A stretch of DNA of 64,000 bases from Desulfamplus sp. (GTDB lineage: Bacteria; Desulfobacterota; Desulfobacteria; Desulfobacterales; Desulfobacteraceae), in contig JADGBE010000004.1 in the NCBI GenBank assembly GCA_015231615.1, positions 1 through 64,000 of the forward strand, read 5' to 3'. Under the pieces are notes generated by a model. It was not told where the DNA came from. It searched no databases and saw nothing but the letters and a program-made list of their open reading frames with translations. Below are positions 29,630 through 40,745 of this stretch, piece after piece (the first letter of the stretch is position 1; every line of letters begins with the position of its first letter). Position numbers and translations under genes: made by a program.

Positions 29630-29697
29630 TATTAGCAAAAAACCTAACCAAGCATTCCAGCGGCAGTGCTACAGCATGTGGTTTTTTGGTTAATCGA
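29630..29697. repeat. Imperfect inverted repeat downstream of the MazF gene
   Basis: ATTAGCAAAAAACC (from about 29631) pairs with GGTTTTTTGGTTAAT (ending about 29697) with one mismatch or bulge; the loop includes CCAGCGGCAGTGCTACAGC. The right arm includes a T-run, so it may terminate TA transcription. A resemblance to integron attC sites was considered but is not established. Confidence 0.5.
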
Positions 29698-29735
29698 CGT
29701 TTCTGGTCGCCTTGACTAAATAAAGATTATAATAA

Positions 29736-29769
29736 AATGAAATATTCAACTAACACCTTACAGCACAGA
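29736..29769 (+). repeat. 34-bp direct repeat, downstream copy (functional kinase start)
   Basis: Second copy of the repeat at 28994-29027, one mismatch. It covers the start codon and first 11 codons of the hybrid kinase gene. Confidence 0.95.
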
Positions 29770-32700
29770 TTAGTATTCTACGTTACCCTTGGACTGCTTG
29801 CTTTTTCTACTATAGCGGGGATATTTACATCAAGATATTCGTATCGGCATCAAGTTAAAGTAAATAACAACATTCAAGAACAACTTATTCGCACAATTCA
29901 GGCACAGGCTGAGGTAGCTGCATTTGCGGCTAATGATGAGATTGGAACAGAGATTTTAAATGGACTTCTAAGAAGCCCTCTTATAGTCGGTGTTAGAATT
30001 GAATCTCCGGGGCTATTTAAGATGGAGCGAAGCAATGGAGAACTTGTAGATTTTACCCATGGTATTATTTATCCACTATACTCTCCTGTTGACGACACAG
30101 AGCAAATAGGCTCAATCATAATTGTGCAGAATGAAAAGTATATTCGTGGTGAAGCAACAAAGGTCTCCATTACACTAACCATTCTTATGCTAATTCAGCT
30201 TTTGATCGCCGCATTGCTCATACTTTGGGTATCAAAACGGGTTATAAGCAAACCAGTTGCAGATTTGGCGTGGTCTGTTGTTACTATTCAACCGGGAACA
30301 AACTCATATCTACCAATTGAGCCTATACATGCCCGCGATGAAATAGGGCTTTTATCAAGAAACATAAATGCTTTGATTGACTCTGCTGAACGCTCATTGA
30401 CAGCAACTATAGCTGCAAAAAAAGCTGCAGAAGATGCGACCCGTGCAAAAAGCGAATTTTTAGCAAACATGAGCCATGAAATCAGAACCCCTATGAATGC
30501 AATTATGGGTTTTGCAGGTCTTGCACTTAAAACAGAATTATCTCAAAAACAGTATGACTATATATCCAAAATTCAATCTGCATCAAAATCTCTGCTTAAT
30601 ATTATAAATGATATTCTTGATTTCTCAAAAATAGAGGCGGGAAAACTCTCTATGGAGTCTATTGAGTTTAGGCTTGATGATATTATTGACAATACAACAT
30701 CTATTATATCAATAAAAGCTGCTGAAAATGGTCTTGAGCTTATAAGCACTACAAGCCCTGATTTGCCAAATGCTCTTATTGGTGATCCTCTACGTTTAGG
30801 TCAGGTGTTGATAAATCTTGCCAATAATGCGGTTAAATTTACTGAGACTGGTCATATTTTGATAAAAGCTGAACTTGTAAATAAAAATGAAACTACAATA
30901 TCAAACGATCAAAGTTCTGATGAAACTGCAAACAAAAACGAATTTACAACCACAAATGATGAGAGTTCTGATATTACAGACAACAGATGCGTTATTAAAT
31001 TTTCAATTACAGATACAGGCATTGGAATGACCCCTGAACAATCTGCCAAACTATTTCAACCATTTTCTCAAGCAGACTCATCAGTAACGAGAAGATTTGG
31101 TGGCACTGGTCTTGGTCTTAGCATATCCAAAAGTATTGTGGAGATGATGGACGGTGAGATTAAAGTTGAAAGTGAGGCTGGTTTGGGAAGCACATTCTCG
31201 TTTACCGCAGCTTTTGCAATTAATAAAGATGACAAAGATGAGCGTAATAACAAATTTCTACTCCCTTCCGATTTGAATAACCTTAAAGTGCTTATTGTTG
31301 ATGATAATGGAATGTCAAGAGAGGTATTAACTGAGCAGCTAAGATCATTTGGTTTTACCACAGTTGCTGTTGAATCTGGCAGTGCTGCACTTAAGGAATT
31401 AGCAGATGCTGCGTCAACAAAACCTTATGATCTTGTTCTTGTTGATTGGCAGATGCCAGAGATGGACGGTATTGAGCTTTCAAAAAAAATCAAACAAAAT
31501 CTGCAACTTGATAAAATTCCGCTTATCATAATGGTTACAGCATTTGGTCGTGAAGAGATTATGAATCTTGCCCAAGAGGTTGGGATAAATGGTTTTCTTA
31601 TAAAGCCTGTCAGCCCCTCTCTTATGTTTGACGCTATTATGAATGTTTTTGATAAAGAGTCTCCATCAACCATAAAAAATATGGAGAGAGGCATGGGGTT
31701 GGAAAAGAGTGCTGAAAATATAAGAGGTGCAAAAATACTTCTTGTTGAAGATAACCAGATTAACCAGCAGGTGGCAACTGAGATTTTAAATGGATTTGGT
31801 ATTGTTGTTGAAATTGCAAATAACGGCAAAGAGGCTATAGATAAGATTAGGCAAAGTGCTGATAAGATTGAGCAAGATAGGGATAACGTTAAAGATAGTA
31901 AAGCTAAAGCCGCAATAGATAAAATTTACAATAGAATTAGCAGCTATAGTAAAATCTGTGAATATGAAGTTGTGCTTATGGATATTCAGATGCCTGTAAT
32001 GGGAGGCTATGAGGCAACTGCTATTATAAAACAAGATAGAAGATTAAGACCTATACCAATTATTGCCATGACAGCACATGCAATGAGTGGTGCTAAAAAT
32101 ATCTGCATTGAAGCTGGTATGGACGATTACGTTTCAAAACCAATAGAGCCTAAAGAGCTTCTTTCTGTCCTGATTAAGTGGATAGAGCCAAGAGAAATTG
32201 AAAAAATCCAAGTATCTGATATTGTTAAGTCAGAAGTATCAGAATTCAAAACCGTATTAGATGAGATAAAACCAATCTCAGCAATTAAGTCAGAATTAAG
32301 TTCTGATGTTGATATACCAGACAATCTACCCGGAGTTAATATCGAATCAGCACTTTTAAGGCTTAATGGAAATAAAAAACTATACAGGCAACTTCTTCTT
32401 GATTTTGCTAAAAATTACGGGGAAGTTGCAGAAGAGATTAGAGATTTACTCAATAGTGGTGATCTTGATTCAGCAGAGCGTGTTGCCCACACACTTAAAG
32501 GCGTTGGAGGAAATCTCTCTGCTGGCGAAATACATGCAGTAGCAGGAGAGTTAGAACATGAAATATCGCGTCAGAAAAAAGAGTTCTCTTCTAAAGAGGT
32601 AAATATAATAGATTATAAATATTATGATATACTGCTATCTAAGTTGCATCAAGCAATAGAACCATTGCTTAAGAGTTTGCAACCGCTTTTGCAATTTGTC

Positions 32701-32967
32701 GAAATAGAAGACAATAAATCTTTGCCAGATAACCTGCAAATTGACAACGCACAAGCTGCAACGATTATGATTGAGCTTGCCCTCTATCTTCGGTCTAACG
32801 ATGCAAGATCATTGACAGCTTTTGAATCTCTTAAAGATATAATGGGCAAATCCAATTTTAAAGCTCAAATTTTAGAGATGGAAGATCATATTAATAATTT
32901 TAACTTTGTTCCTGCTTTGTCTATCTTGAATAAGATTGCTGAAAATATGAATATCTCTTTAACATGA
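29737..32967 (+). CDS. Hybrid sensor histidine kinase with two receivers and HPt (BarA/EvgS-like)
   Basis: 1076 residues. An N-terminal membrane segment (about 12-30), a short periplasmic part and a second segment (about 145-165) lead to a HAMP domain. HisKA follows with His247 in [15 protein letters not shown], then HATPase with [16 protein letters not shown] and GGTGLGLSI. Receiver 1 has VLIVDDN and [11 protein letters not shown]; receiver 2 has [14 protein letters not shown] and [11 protein letters not shown]. The HPt domain has His918 in [11 protein letters not shown]. Phosphate would pass His-Asp-His to a separate regulator. A 51-bp tandem repeat (30880-30981) sits inside the HATPase domain. 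The 5' end is duplicated upstream of the TA pair, so the gene probably once followed the PstS-like gene directly. The current ribosome binding site is weak. Confidence 0.93.
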   Translation: MKYSTNTLQHRLVFYVTLGLLAFSTIAGIFTSRYSYRHQVKVNNNIQEQLIRTIQAQAEVAAFAANDEIGTEILNGLLRSPLIVGVRIESPGLFKMERSNGELVDFTHGIIYPLYSPVDDTEQIGSIIIVQNEKYIRGEATKVSITLTILMLIQLLIAALLILWVSKRVISKPVADLAWSVVTIQPGTNSYLPIEPIHARDEIGLLSRNINALIDSAERSLTATIAAKKAAEDATRAKSEFLANMSHEIRTPMNAIMGFAGLALKTELSQKQYDYISKIQSASKSLLNIINDILDFSKIEAGKLSMESIEFRLDDIIDNTTSIISIKAAENGLELISTTSPDLPNALIGDPLRLGQVLINLANNAVKFTETGHILIKAELVNKNETTISNDQSSDETANKNEFTTTNDESSDITDNRCVIKFSITDTGIGMTPEQSAKLFQPFSQADSSVTRRFGGTGLGLSISKSIVEMMDGEIKVESEAGLGSTFSFTAAFAINKDDKDERNNKFLLPSDLNNLKVLIVDDNGMSREVLTEQLRSFGFTTVAVESGSAALKELADAASTKPYDLVLVDWQMPEMDGIELSKKIKQNLQLDKIPLIIMVTAFGREEIMNLAQEVGINGFLIKPVSPSLMFDAIMNVFDKESPSTIKNMERGMGLEKSAENIRGAKILLVEDNQINQQVATEILNGFGIVVEIANNGKEAIDKIRQSADKIEQDRDNVKDSKAKAAIDKIYNRISSYSKICEYEVVLMDIQMPVMGGYEATAIIKQDRRLRPIPIIAMTAHAMSGAKNICIEAGMDDYVSKPIEPKELLSVLIKWIEPREIEKIQVSDIVKSEVSEFKTVLDEIKPISAIKSELSSDVDIPDNLPGVNIESALLRLNGNKKLYRQLLLDFAKNYGEVAEEIRDLLNSGDLDSAERVAHTLKGVGGNLSAGEIHAVAGELEHEISRQKKEFSSKEVNIIDYKYYDILLSKLHQAIEPLLKSLQPLLQFVEIEDNKSLPDNLQIDNAQAATIMIELALYLRSNDARSLTAFESLKDIMGKSNFKAQILEMEDHINNFNFVPALSILNKIAENMNISLT
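30880..30981 (+). repeat. 51-bp tandem repeat inside the kinase ATPase domain
   Basis: Two 51-base units (30880-30930, 30931-30981) encode [17 protein letters not shown] and [17 protein letters not shown]. They lie in a surface loop of the HATPase domain before ITDTGIGM and are diverged at the DNA level, so the duplication is not very recent. Confidence 0.85.
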
Positions 32968-33034
32968 CCCGCAGACCTACAATTTTAATTTTGAAAATGG
33001 TTTTATGATAATTCTTGTAGCCGAGAGATAAATC

Positions 33035-34666
33035 TTGAAAATTGAACTTGCTCAATACAACCGCATATTCTTTCGTATATCTCTTTTTATATTATTTTCC
33101 TTAGCTTTTGGCACTCTTATCTACGTAATGAATGCCAGAATGTCGGCTTACCCATACGATACCACATTAGATTATCATTACGATTTTCGTGGGACAGATG
33201 CAAATATTGTTGATTTAAAACTAAAAAATGGAAAATTCACACTTCCTCCTTTTACATCTCTACCTTTTAAATCTACTGACGATCTATATTCTGCCTTCAT
33301 TAAGATAGAGATCAACACCACATTTATGGGAAAATTCTTTCAGCCAGAAGCTAATTTAACAGCAGCTTTAAGAATCAACCCAGAGTTAGCCACAGGCAAA
33401 GCTAACACTTTAGAAAAATTGACCATATCAGAATATTTTGAAAATGGTGCAAAAGGCGTTCGATACATCAATATCAGCCGACTTGTCGCTTTGTCTCAAT
33501 CTAAAGTTGATTCTACACTTGATATAGAGATTAAGGGCAAATGTGTTTTGTTTAAAGATCAGCCTTTAAAGTTGATTTTGTTCAAAAATCAGAACCTTTC
33601 ACACTCTAAAATATTGATCATTGCACCACACCCAGATGACGCTGAAATTGCAGCTTTTGGACTTTACAGTAGCTTAAGCCTATCAAATAAGGAAAATCGT
33701 TTTGGCAACAGCAAAAATATTTATATCGTTACAGTTACTGCTGGAGATGCTGGCACTTATCAATATGATGAGATTTATAGCAACCGCAAAAATCACTTCC
33801 TAAAAAAAGGAAGGCTTAGAACTTGGAACAGCATTACAGTTCCTCTGCTTGGCAGAATACCGCCTGATAATGTTTTAAATCTTGGTTTTTTTGATGGCAC
33901 TTTAGAGACAATGTTCAATACAAACCCAAACCCTGTAAAGGCTCTAAACACTGGAATCTCAAATATTAATCTCTTTAGAAAACAAAATATTTCGCCTCTT
34001 GTAAATCTGCTTGAAGGAGAGGCAAATTGGGATTCCTTAGTCAAAAACCTTGAGAATCTTCTCAACGAAATTGAGCCAGATATTATTGTTGCACCTTACC
34101 CTGCAATTGATAAACACCCAGATCATAAATTTTCTTCAATCGCGTTGTTTGAAGCTATTAAAAGAGCTGCTATAAGCAATAAACAGAAAAAAATTGAGGA
34201 TAGTGAAGAAGAGCAGAATGAAATTTATTCGATTCATTCAAATTCTGACAATAAAAATCATAGTAGTTATGACATAAGAAGGGGATATTTATATCTTTAT
34301 ACCAACCATTTGGTGTTAAATGAGTATTATCCTTATGGCAAAATTGGCGGTGTAATATCGCCTCCACCAGCTTTTAAAGAGACGATCTATTTTAAAGGCA
34401 TCTATTCCCACCTTTTATCCCCAGACAGACAGAGAGAAAAAATTTTATCCCTTGAAGCGATGAACGATTTAAGACCAGATACTTCATGGCGTTTTTCAGA
34501 AGATGCTCTAAAGATGGCGATTATGAGCATTAAGCGAAATATTTTAGGCAAAGATGTCAGCTACTACAGAAGGGCAGTTCGTAACAATGAGCTATTCTTT
34601 GTGATACCTATAAGCGACATATATAATCAGTTGATTCTAAATAGAATAATAGGAGAATCAGAATAA
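33035..34666 (+). CDS. PIG-L/LmbE-family deacetylase with N-terminal membrane anchor
   Basis: 543 residues from a TTG at 33035; later ATGs would remove the membrane segment (about 10-32), so the TTG is preferred, with GAGAG upstream. Residues 190 onward match zinc-dependent N-acetylglucosaminyl deacetylases: IAPHPDDAEIAAFG with the metal ligands His199, Asp202 and neighbours, VTAGDAG, and PYPAIDKHPDHKFSS with the third ligand region. The 160-residue segment before it looks beta-rich and unassigned. An acidic, asparagine-rich insert lies near 385-410. Likely acts on a glycan or glycolipid at the membrane. Confidence 0.85.
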   Translation: MKIELAQYNRIFFRISLFILFSLAFGTLIYVMNARMSAYPYDTTLDYHYDFRGTDANIVDLKLKNGKFTLPPFTSLPFKSTDDLYSAFIKIEINTTFMGKFFQPEANLTAALRINPELATGKANTLEKLTISEYFENGAKGVRYINISRLVALSQSKVDSTLDIEIKGKCVLFKDQPLKLILFKNQNLSHSKILIIAPHPDDAEIAAFGLYSSLSLSNKENRFGNSKNIYIVTVTAGDAGTYQYDEIYSNRKNHFLKKGRLRTWNSITVPLLGRIPPDNVLNLGFFDGTLETMFNTNPNPVKALNTGISNINLFRKQNISPLVNLLEGEANWDSLVKNLENLLNEIEPDIIVAPYPAIDKHPDHKFSSIALFEAIKRAAISNKQKKIEDSEEEQNEIYSIHSNSDNKNHSSYDIRRGYLYLYTNHLVLNEYYPYGKIGGVISPPPAFKETIYFKGIYSHLLSPDRQREKILSLEAMNDLRPDTSWRFSEDALKMAIMSIKRNILGKDVSYYRRAVRNNELFFVIPISDIYNQLILNRIIGESE

Positions 34667-34700
34667 AAGGCTATAATCAAATATTTAAGGATTCCTCTTT

Positions 34701-34802
34701 AGGAATGGAAATTTAATAACACAAGTAGTAGGGAACAACGATCGTTGTTCCCTACTATGACCTTGCTGGGTATAATTTAGGCATTATTAAATTTTGATTC
34801 CT
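34701..34802. mobile_element. MITE-like element with terminal inverted repeats and central palindrome
   Basis: Ends 34701-34718 and 34785-34802 are 18-base inverted repeats with two mismatches (AGGAATGGAAATTTAATA against TATTAAATTTTGATTCCT). In the centre, 34726-34757 is a perfect 32-base palindrome built on GTAGGGAACAACG. No coding capacity. The structure resembles a non-autonomous element; no target duplication was identified. Confidence 0.6.
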
Positions 34803-35026
34803 TAGAAAAATATTTTAAAGTTTCACTTGTTTTGAGTATTCTTATTTGTTATAGAATTTTATAAGCATAAGTTAATAATGATATGAAATATTATTTTAAT
34901 TTAATCTTTTAATTACATTAGTTCTTATAATAATAAGGCACAAAATAATGCCTGAGACCTATTCTATAAACAACCATTGTAAAGCCATTATAGGCTCTAC
35001 AATCGATTTTGAAATATTTGTAGTAG

Positions 35027-35040
35027 CCCCCCCCCCCCCC
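35027..35040. repeat. Run of 14 cytosines
   Basis: An uninterrupted C14 tract in very AT-rich surroundings, 114 bases before the ATG of the PAS-kinase gene. Such tracts can change length by slippage and alter promoter spacing, but can also be assembly artefacts. Confidence 0.9.
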
Positions 35041-35154
35041 TCATACAACAACACGCATATCAATAACAAAATCGCAATCATTACAAATAATTTGTATAAA
35101 CAAAATAGGACTATATAATCTCACTATTCAGGGTACCCACTAAATAGGAACCAG

Positions 35155-36822
35155 ATGACTATACAAAACATTATCTACAACAAATCTTGGATTGAGTTAG
35201 AAAAACAAAATCATAAAGAATTTCAACGTGCTTATGAAGCACTTCAAGAGAGCGAAGAACGTTTTAAACTTATGTTTATGAATGCCCCTTTGCCTTACCA
35301 ATCACTTGACGAAAACGGTTATATTCTTGATGTTAATCAGGCATATTTAGATGTTCTTGGATACACAAAAGAAGAGCTTATAGGGAAAAATTTTGGAGAT
35401 ATTTTGCATCCTGATTGGGTTGACCACTTTAAAGAGAATTTTCCAAGATTCAAAGCTGTAGGTGAGGTTCTCGGTGTTGAATTTGAAATGGTTAAAAAAG
35501 ATGGGTCAACAATTTTGGTTAGTTTTAATGGGAAAATTCAACGTGATATTAAAAATGATTTTCAAAGAACACACTGTATTTTTCAAGATATAACTCAAAA
35601 AAAACGAGCTGAATTAGAAAAGGCACAATCTGAAGCTCGTAATCAGCATATTAAAAAAACTGAAAGTTTAGGGCGTATGGCAGGTTCTATTGCCCACCAC
35701 TACAACAATATGCTTGCTGTTGTAATCGGTAACTTAGAACTTGCTATGGAGTATCTTCAAAATCAAAATAAAATGAATCCAACTGAAGAGATAAGTGAAG
35801 CTATTAATGCTGCCCGCCGTGCTGCATCTATGAGTGGACAAATACTTGCATATCTTGGTCAGAAACGAACTATGTTTGGAAACAAAAATGTTGATATTTC
35901 AGAAATTTGTCGTCAATGCTTACCTGAGTCTCAGAATACAATACCACCCAATATAACTCTTGAGGCTACATTCCCCTCTTATGAACTTTTAGTCAATATC
36001 AATCCCGAACAAATAAAACAGGTATTGAATAGTATTATATCCAACTCAGTAGAGGCAATTGGTGATGATATTGGTGTAATTTTATTTACTATTAATTCTG
36101 TATCATCTTCAAAAATACCAACAACTCACCGTTTTCCAATTGAATGGCAACCTGCATCAGAGGCTTTTTATGCCTGCTTAGAGATTCGAGATAACGGTTG
36201 TGGGATTGCACAAAACGAGATTGAAAAGATATTTGATCCATTTTACTCAACCAGATTTATTGGTAGAGGACTTGGGCTTTCTGTAGCACTTGGGACTATA
36301 AAGGCACACGATGGATGTATTACAGTAAAAAGCACTCATGTTAGAGGAACTGTTTTTAGTCTCTTTTTGCCACTCTTTTCAAAACCAGCCCCACTCCTAA
36401 ATAGTGTTGCAAGCATTAAAGACGAATCAGAAAAATCTAAATCTATTACATTTGATGGGCATACTGTGCTTGTAGTTGAAGATGAGGCAATGGTTCGTAA
36501 ACTAACTCTCCACATACTCAAAAATCTTGGTATTAAAGTAGTTGAAGCTGAAGATGGATTGGAGGCAGTTGAGATGTTTGGTCAATATAAAGATGAAATT
36601 TCTTGTGTAATCTCTGATCTATCTATGCCAAGAATGGACGGATGGGAAACTATAGAGGCTCTTCGTAGAATAAAACCAGATGTTAAAATGATTCTTGCAA
36701 GTGGTTATGACCACTCACAGGTTATGGAAGGTTATCGCTCAGAATTGCCACAGGCTTTTTTAACTAAACCATACAGTATAACGACACTAAAATCAGCATT
36801 GACAAAAGTTTTGCTCTCCTGA
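35155..36822 (+). CDS. PAS-domain histidine kinase with C-terminal receiver
   Basis: 555 residues, soluble (no membrane segment). A PAS domain (about 30-155: ERFKLMFMNAPLPYQSLDE, GYILDVNQAYLDVLGY) is followed by a histidine kinase whose phosphoacceptor box reads GRMAGSIAHHYNNMLAVV, the NtrB-like type with HHYNN in place of the common HDFNN. The HATPase has NSIISNSVEAI, DNGCGI and GRGLGLSVALG. The receiver (about 435-553) has VLVVEDEAMVRK and the acceptor Asp in VISDLSMPRMDG. It probably senses a small ligand or redox state in the cytoplasm. A C14 tract lies upstream. Confidence 0.9.
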   Translation: MTIQNIIYNKSWIELEKQNHKEFQRAYEALQESEERFKLMFMNAPLPYQSLDENGYILDVNQAYLDVLGYTKEELIGKNFGDILHPDWVDHFKENFPRFKAVGEVLGVEFEMVKKDGSTILVSFNGKIQRDIKNDFQRTHCIFQDITQKKRAELEKAQSEARNQHIKKTESLGRMAGSIAHHYNNMLAVVIGNLELAMEYLQNQNKMNPTEEISEAINAARRAASMSGQILAYLGQKRTMFGNKNVDISEICRQCLPESQNTIPPNITLEATFPSYELLVNINPEQIKQVLNSIISNSVEAIGDDIGVILFTINSVSSSKIPTTHRFPIEWQPASEAFYACLEIRDNGCGIAQNEIEKIFDPFYSTRFIGRGLGLSVALGTIKAHDGCITVKSTHVRGTVFSLFLPLFSKPAPLLNSVASIKDESEKSKSITFDGHTVLVVEDEAMVRKLTLHILKNLGIKVVEAEDGLEAVEMFGQYKDEISCVISDLSMPRMDGWETIEALRRIKPDVKMILASGYDHSQVMEGYRSELPQAFLTKPYSITTLKSALTKVLLS

Positions 36823-36852
36823 AAATTATACTCTAAGCGGAATAAATTGAGA

Positions 36853-36957
36853 TTTTTATTCAATCTTTCAGCCGATGGTTCAAACCATCGGCTAAGTTAA
36901 AAAAGTCCTCTTAAGAGGACTTAGAAAATTTAGCCCTGAGCTTTAGCTCTGGGCAGC
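36853..36957. repeat. Three-hairpin interspersed repeat, copy 1
   Basis: Three palindromes in a row: AGCCGATGGTT/AACCATCGGCT (36870s), AAGTCCTCTTAAGAGGACTT (36903-36922) and GCCC..GAGCTTTAGCTC..GGGC (about 36933-36955). The same order and spacing recur at 63478-63582 and, diverged, at 53650-53775. It lies between convergent genes here and may also serve as a bidirectional terminator. Confidence 0.88.
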
Positions 36958-36970
36958 AATTAAGACTCTA

Positions 36971-38062
36971 TTAGTTTTCAGGCAATGGCGGTGGCACACT
37001 CTTAAATATGGCTGATAGCTCTTCAAGAGTCTCTGCTTTTTGCCAAACTTCAAGCCCTTGTCGCCATATTAGAGTATCAGGTTTAATCTTCTCTTCTCTA
37101 ATGTTGCCAATAATGGCGTTAAGTCCAAGAGGACCTATCTTCTTTCCCTTTTCAGCAATATAATATTCTACAAACTCTTCTGTTTTAGGAAGTGGTGGTG
37201 GTGTTGACTTTACAGATGAATTTACCATCTGATTTGCCATAGCAAAGCCCATACCCATTCCAACACCAGCCGCAGCATCTCCACCCGGGTTCTTAGCAGC
37301 CATCTCCATTGCATTGGCACTTTGGAACTTAAAGTAGTTATCTAAATTACCAACAACCCCCATACTGCTTCTTTTATCCATAGCCTCTTCAACTTCAGTT
37401 GGAAGAGAGATATTTTCAACAAGAAGTTTTGTAATATCTAATCCATACTCTAAAAATTCAGGAGAGATGATCTTTGTAAGAACATTTGATAGTTCATCAT
37501 ATCTTGAAGCAAGATCGGTTACAGGTATATTTTTATCTCCAAGAAGATCAGAAAAACGGGCAATGATAAGGTTTCTGAGCTGATCAGTAACTTTTTCAAG
37601 GGTAAAATGTCCATCTGTGCCAACAATTTCCCTGATAAATCTTGCAGGATCGGAAATTTTAACTACGTATGTGCCAAATGCCCTGAGTCTTACGGGTCCA
37701 TATTCTGGATCACGTAAAATTAGAGGGTTTTTTGTCCCCCATTTAAGGTTTGTAAAATTTTTAAGATTAACAAAATAGATCTCTGCCTTAAATGGGCTAT
37801 GAAATCCATATTTCCAGCCAGCAAGAGTTGAGAGAATAGGAAGATTGTCAGTATCAAGAGAGTATAAACCAGATGGAAAAATATCAGCAATCTGCCCTTT
37901 ATTAACAAATACAGCAGCCTGTGATTGGCGAACAATTAGCTTTGCACCATATTTTATTTCGTTATCATATCTTGGAAAACGGTAAACCATTGTATTAGAA
38001 GAGTCGTCAGTCCACTCAATTATGTCAATGAATTCAGCTTTTGCTTTATCCCATAGTGCCAT
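36971..38062 (-). CDS. SPFH-domain protein with C-terminal GYF_2 domain
   Basis: 363 residues from the ATG at 38062; AGGAG lies just upstream of that ATG, inside a 15-base longer reading, so the second ATG is chosen. The N-terminal two thirds (ALWDKAKAEFIDIIEW, VRQSQAAVFVNKGQ, then an SPFH core ending VENISLPTEVEEAMDKRS) match the bacterial virion-core-like SPFH family. A Gly/Ala/Met linker and PPPLP precede a GYF_2 (DUF4339) domain (YYIAEKGKKIGPLG, LIWRQGLEVWQKAETLEEL), and it ends PPPLPEN. Such proteins probably form cytoplasmic or membrane-side oligomers; their role is poorly known. Confidence 0.85.
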   Translation of the reverse strand: MALWDKAKAEFIDIIEWTDDSSNTMVYRFPRYDNEIKYGAKLIVRQSQAAVFVNKGQIADIFPSGLYSLDTDNLPILSTLAGWKYGFHSPFKAEIYFVNLKNFTNLKWGTKNPLILRDPEYGPVRLRAFGTYVVKISDPARFIREIVGTDGHFTLEKVTDQLRNLIIARFSDLLGDKNIPVTDLASRYDELSNVLTKIISPEFLEYGLDITKLLVENISLPTEVEEAMDKRSSMGVVGNLDNYFKFQSANAMEMAAKNPGGDAAAGVGMGMGFAMANQMVNSSVKSTPPPLPKTEEFVEYYIAEKGKKIGPLGLNAIIGNIREEKIKPDTLIWRQGLEVWQKAETLEELSAIFKSVPPPLPEN

Positions 38063-38097
38063 GAAATTTCTCCTCATAAATAAATTGGCAATTCCTA

Positions 38098-38180
38098 TTG
38101 CCCCACCCCGTCCCCCCTCCCCAATGGAGAGGGGGCATAATAATTAATCTCTCCCCTTGGCGATGGTCGGGGAGGGGCAA
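38098..38180. repeat. GC-rich inverted repeat (C4A/TC4 type)
   Basis: TTGCCCCACCCCG (38098-38110) pairs with CGGGGAGGGGCAA (38168-38180) with one mismatch; inside, CCCCCTCCCC faces GGAGAGGGGG with one mismatch. It stands out in AT-rich DNA and fills the gap between the SPFH gene and kdnB, both on the - strand. Confidence 0.75.
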
Positions 38181-38203
38181 AATAATTATCTGGAAAGCTA
38201 TAT

Positions 38204-39352
<1,149 letters not shown>

Positions 39353-39374
39353 TTAAGATAAATTTTAAATCAAA

Positions 39375-40634
<1,260 letters not shown>

Positions 40635-40678
40635 CTAAATTTTTTTTGTTTTAAAAAAACTTCAATTTATCAAAAATG

Positions 40679-40710
40679 TTGTAGGGACAACTGTTTAGTC
40701 GTCCCTACAA
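40679..40710. repeat. GTAGGGAC palindromic repeat
   Basis: Arms 40679-40692 and 40697-40710 (TTGTAGGGACAACT and its complement with one mismatch) around GTTT. It lies between kdnA and the 3' end of the formate dehydrogenase gene. Belongs with the hairpins at 12388, 13895 and 34726. Confidence 0.75.
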
Positions 40711-40745
40711 TGATATTTTATCTCTATGAAAGATTAAATCTTTTA

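Larger units (their letters stand above)
34667..35154. other. Non-coding gap with palindromic element and poly-C run
   Basis: 488 bases without a credible gene. It holds a 102-bp inverted-repeat element (34701-34802), then AT-rich sequence, then 14 consecutive C (35027-35040), and GTACCCACTAAATAGGAACCAG just before the PAS-kinase start. A promoter for the downstream gene must lie here, but no convincing box pair was picked. Confidence 0.7.

Noticed and set aside
29630-29697. Integron attC site behind the MazF gene
   Set aside because: There is an inverted repeat with CCAGCGG-like sequence, but the core sites are not convincing and the flanking 34-bp duplication does not fit cassette insertion.
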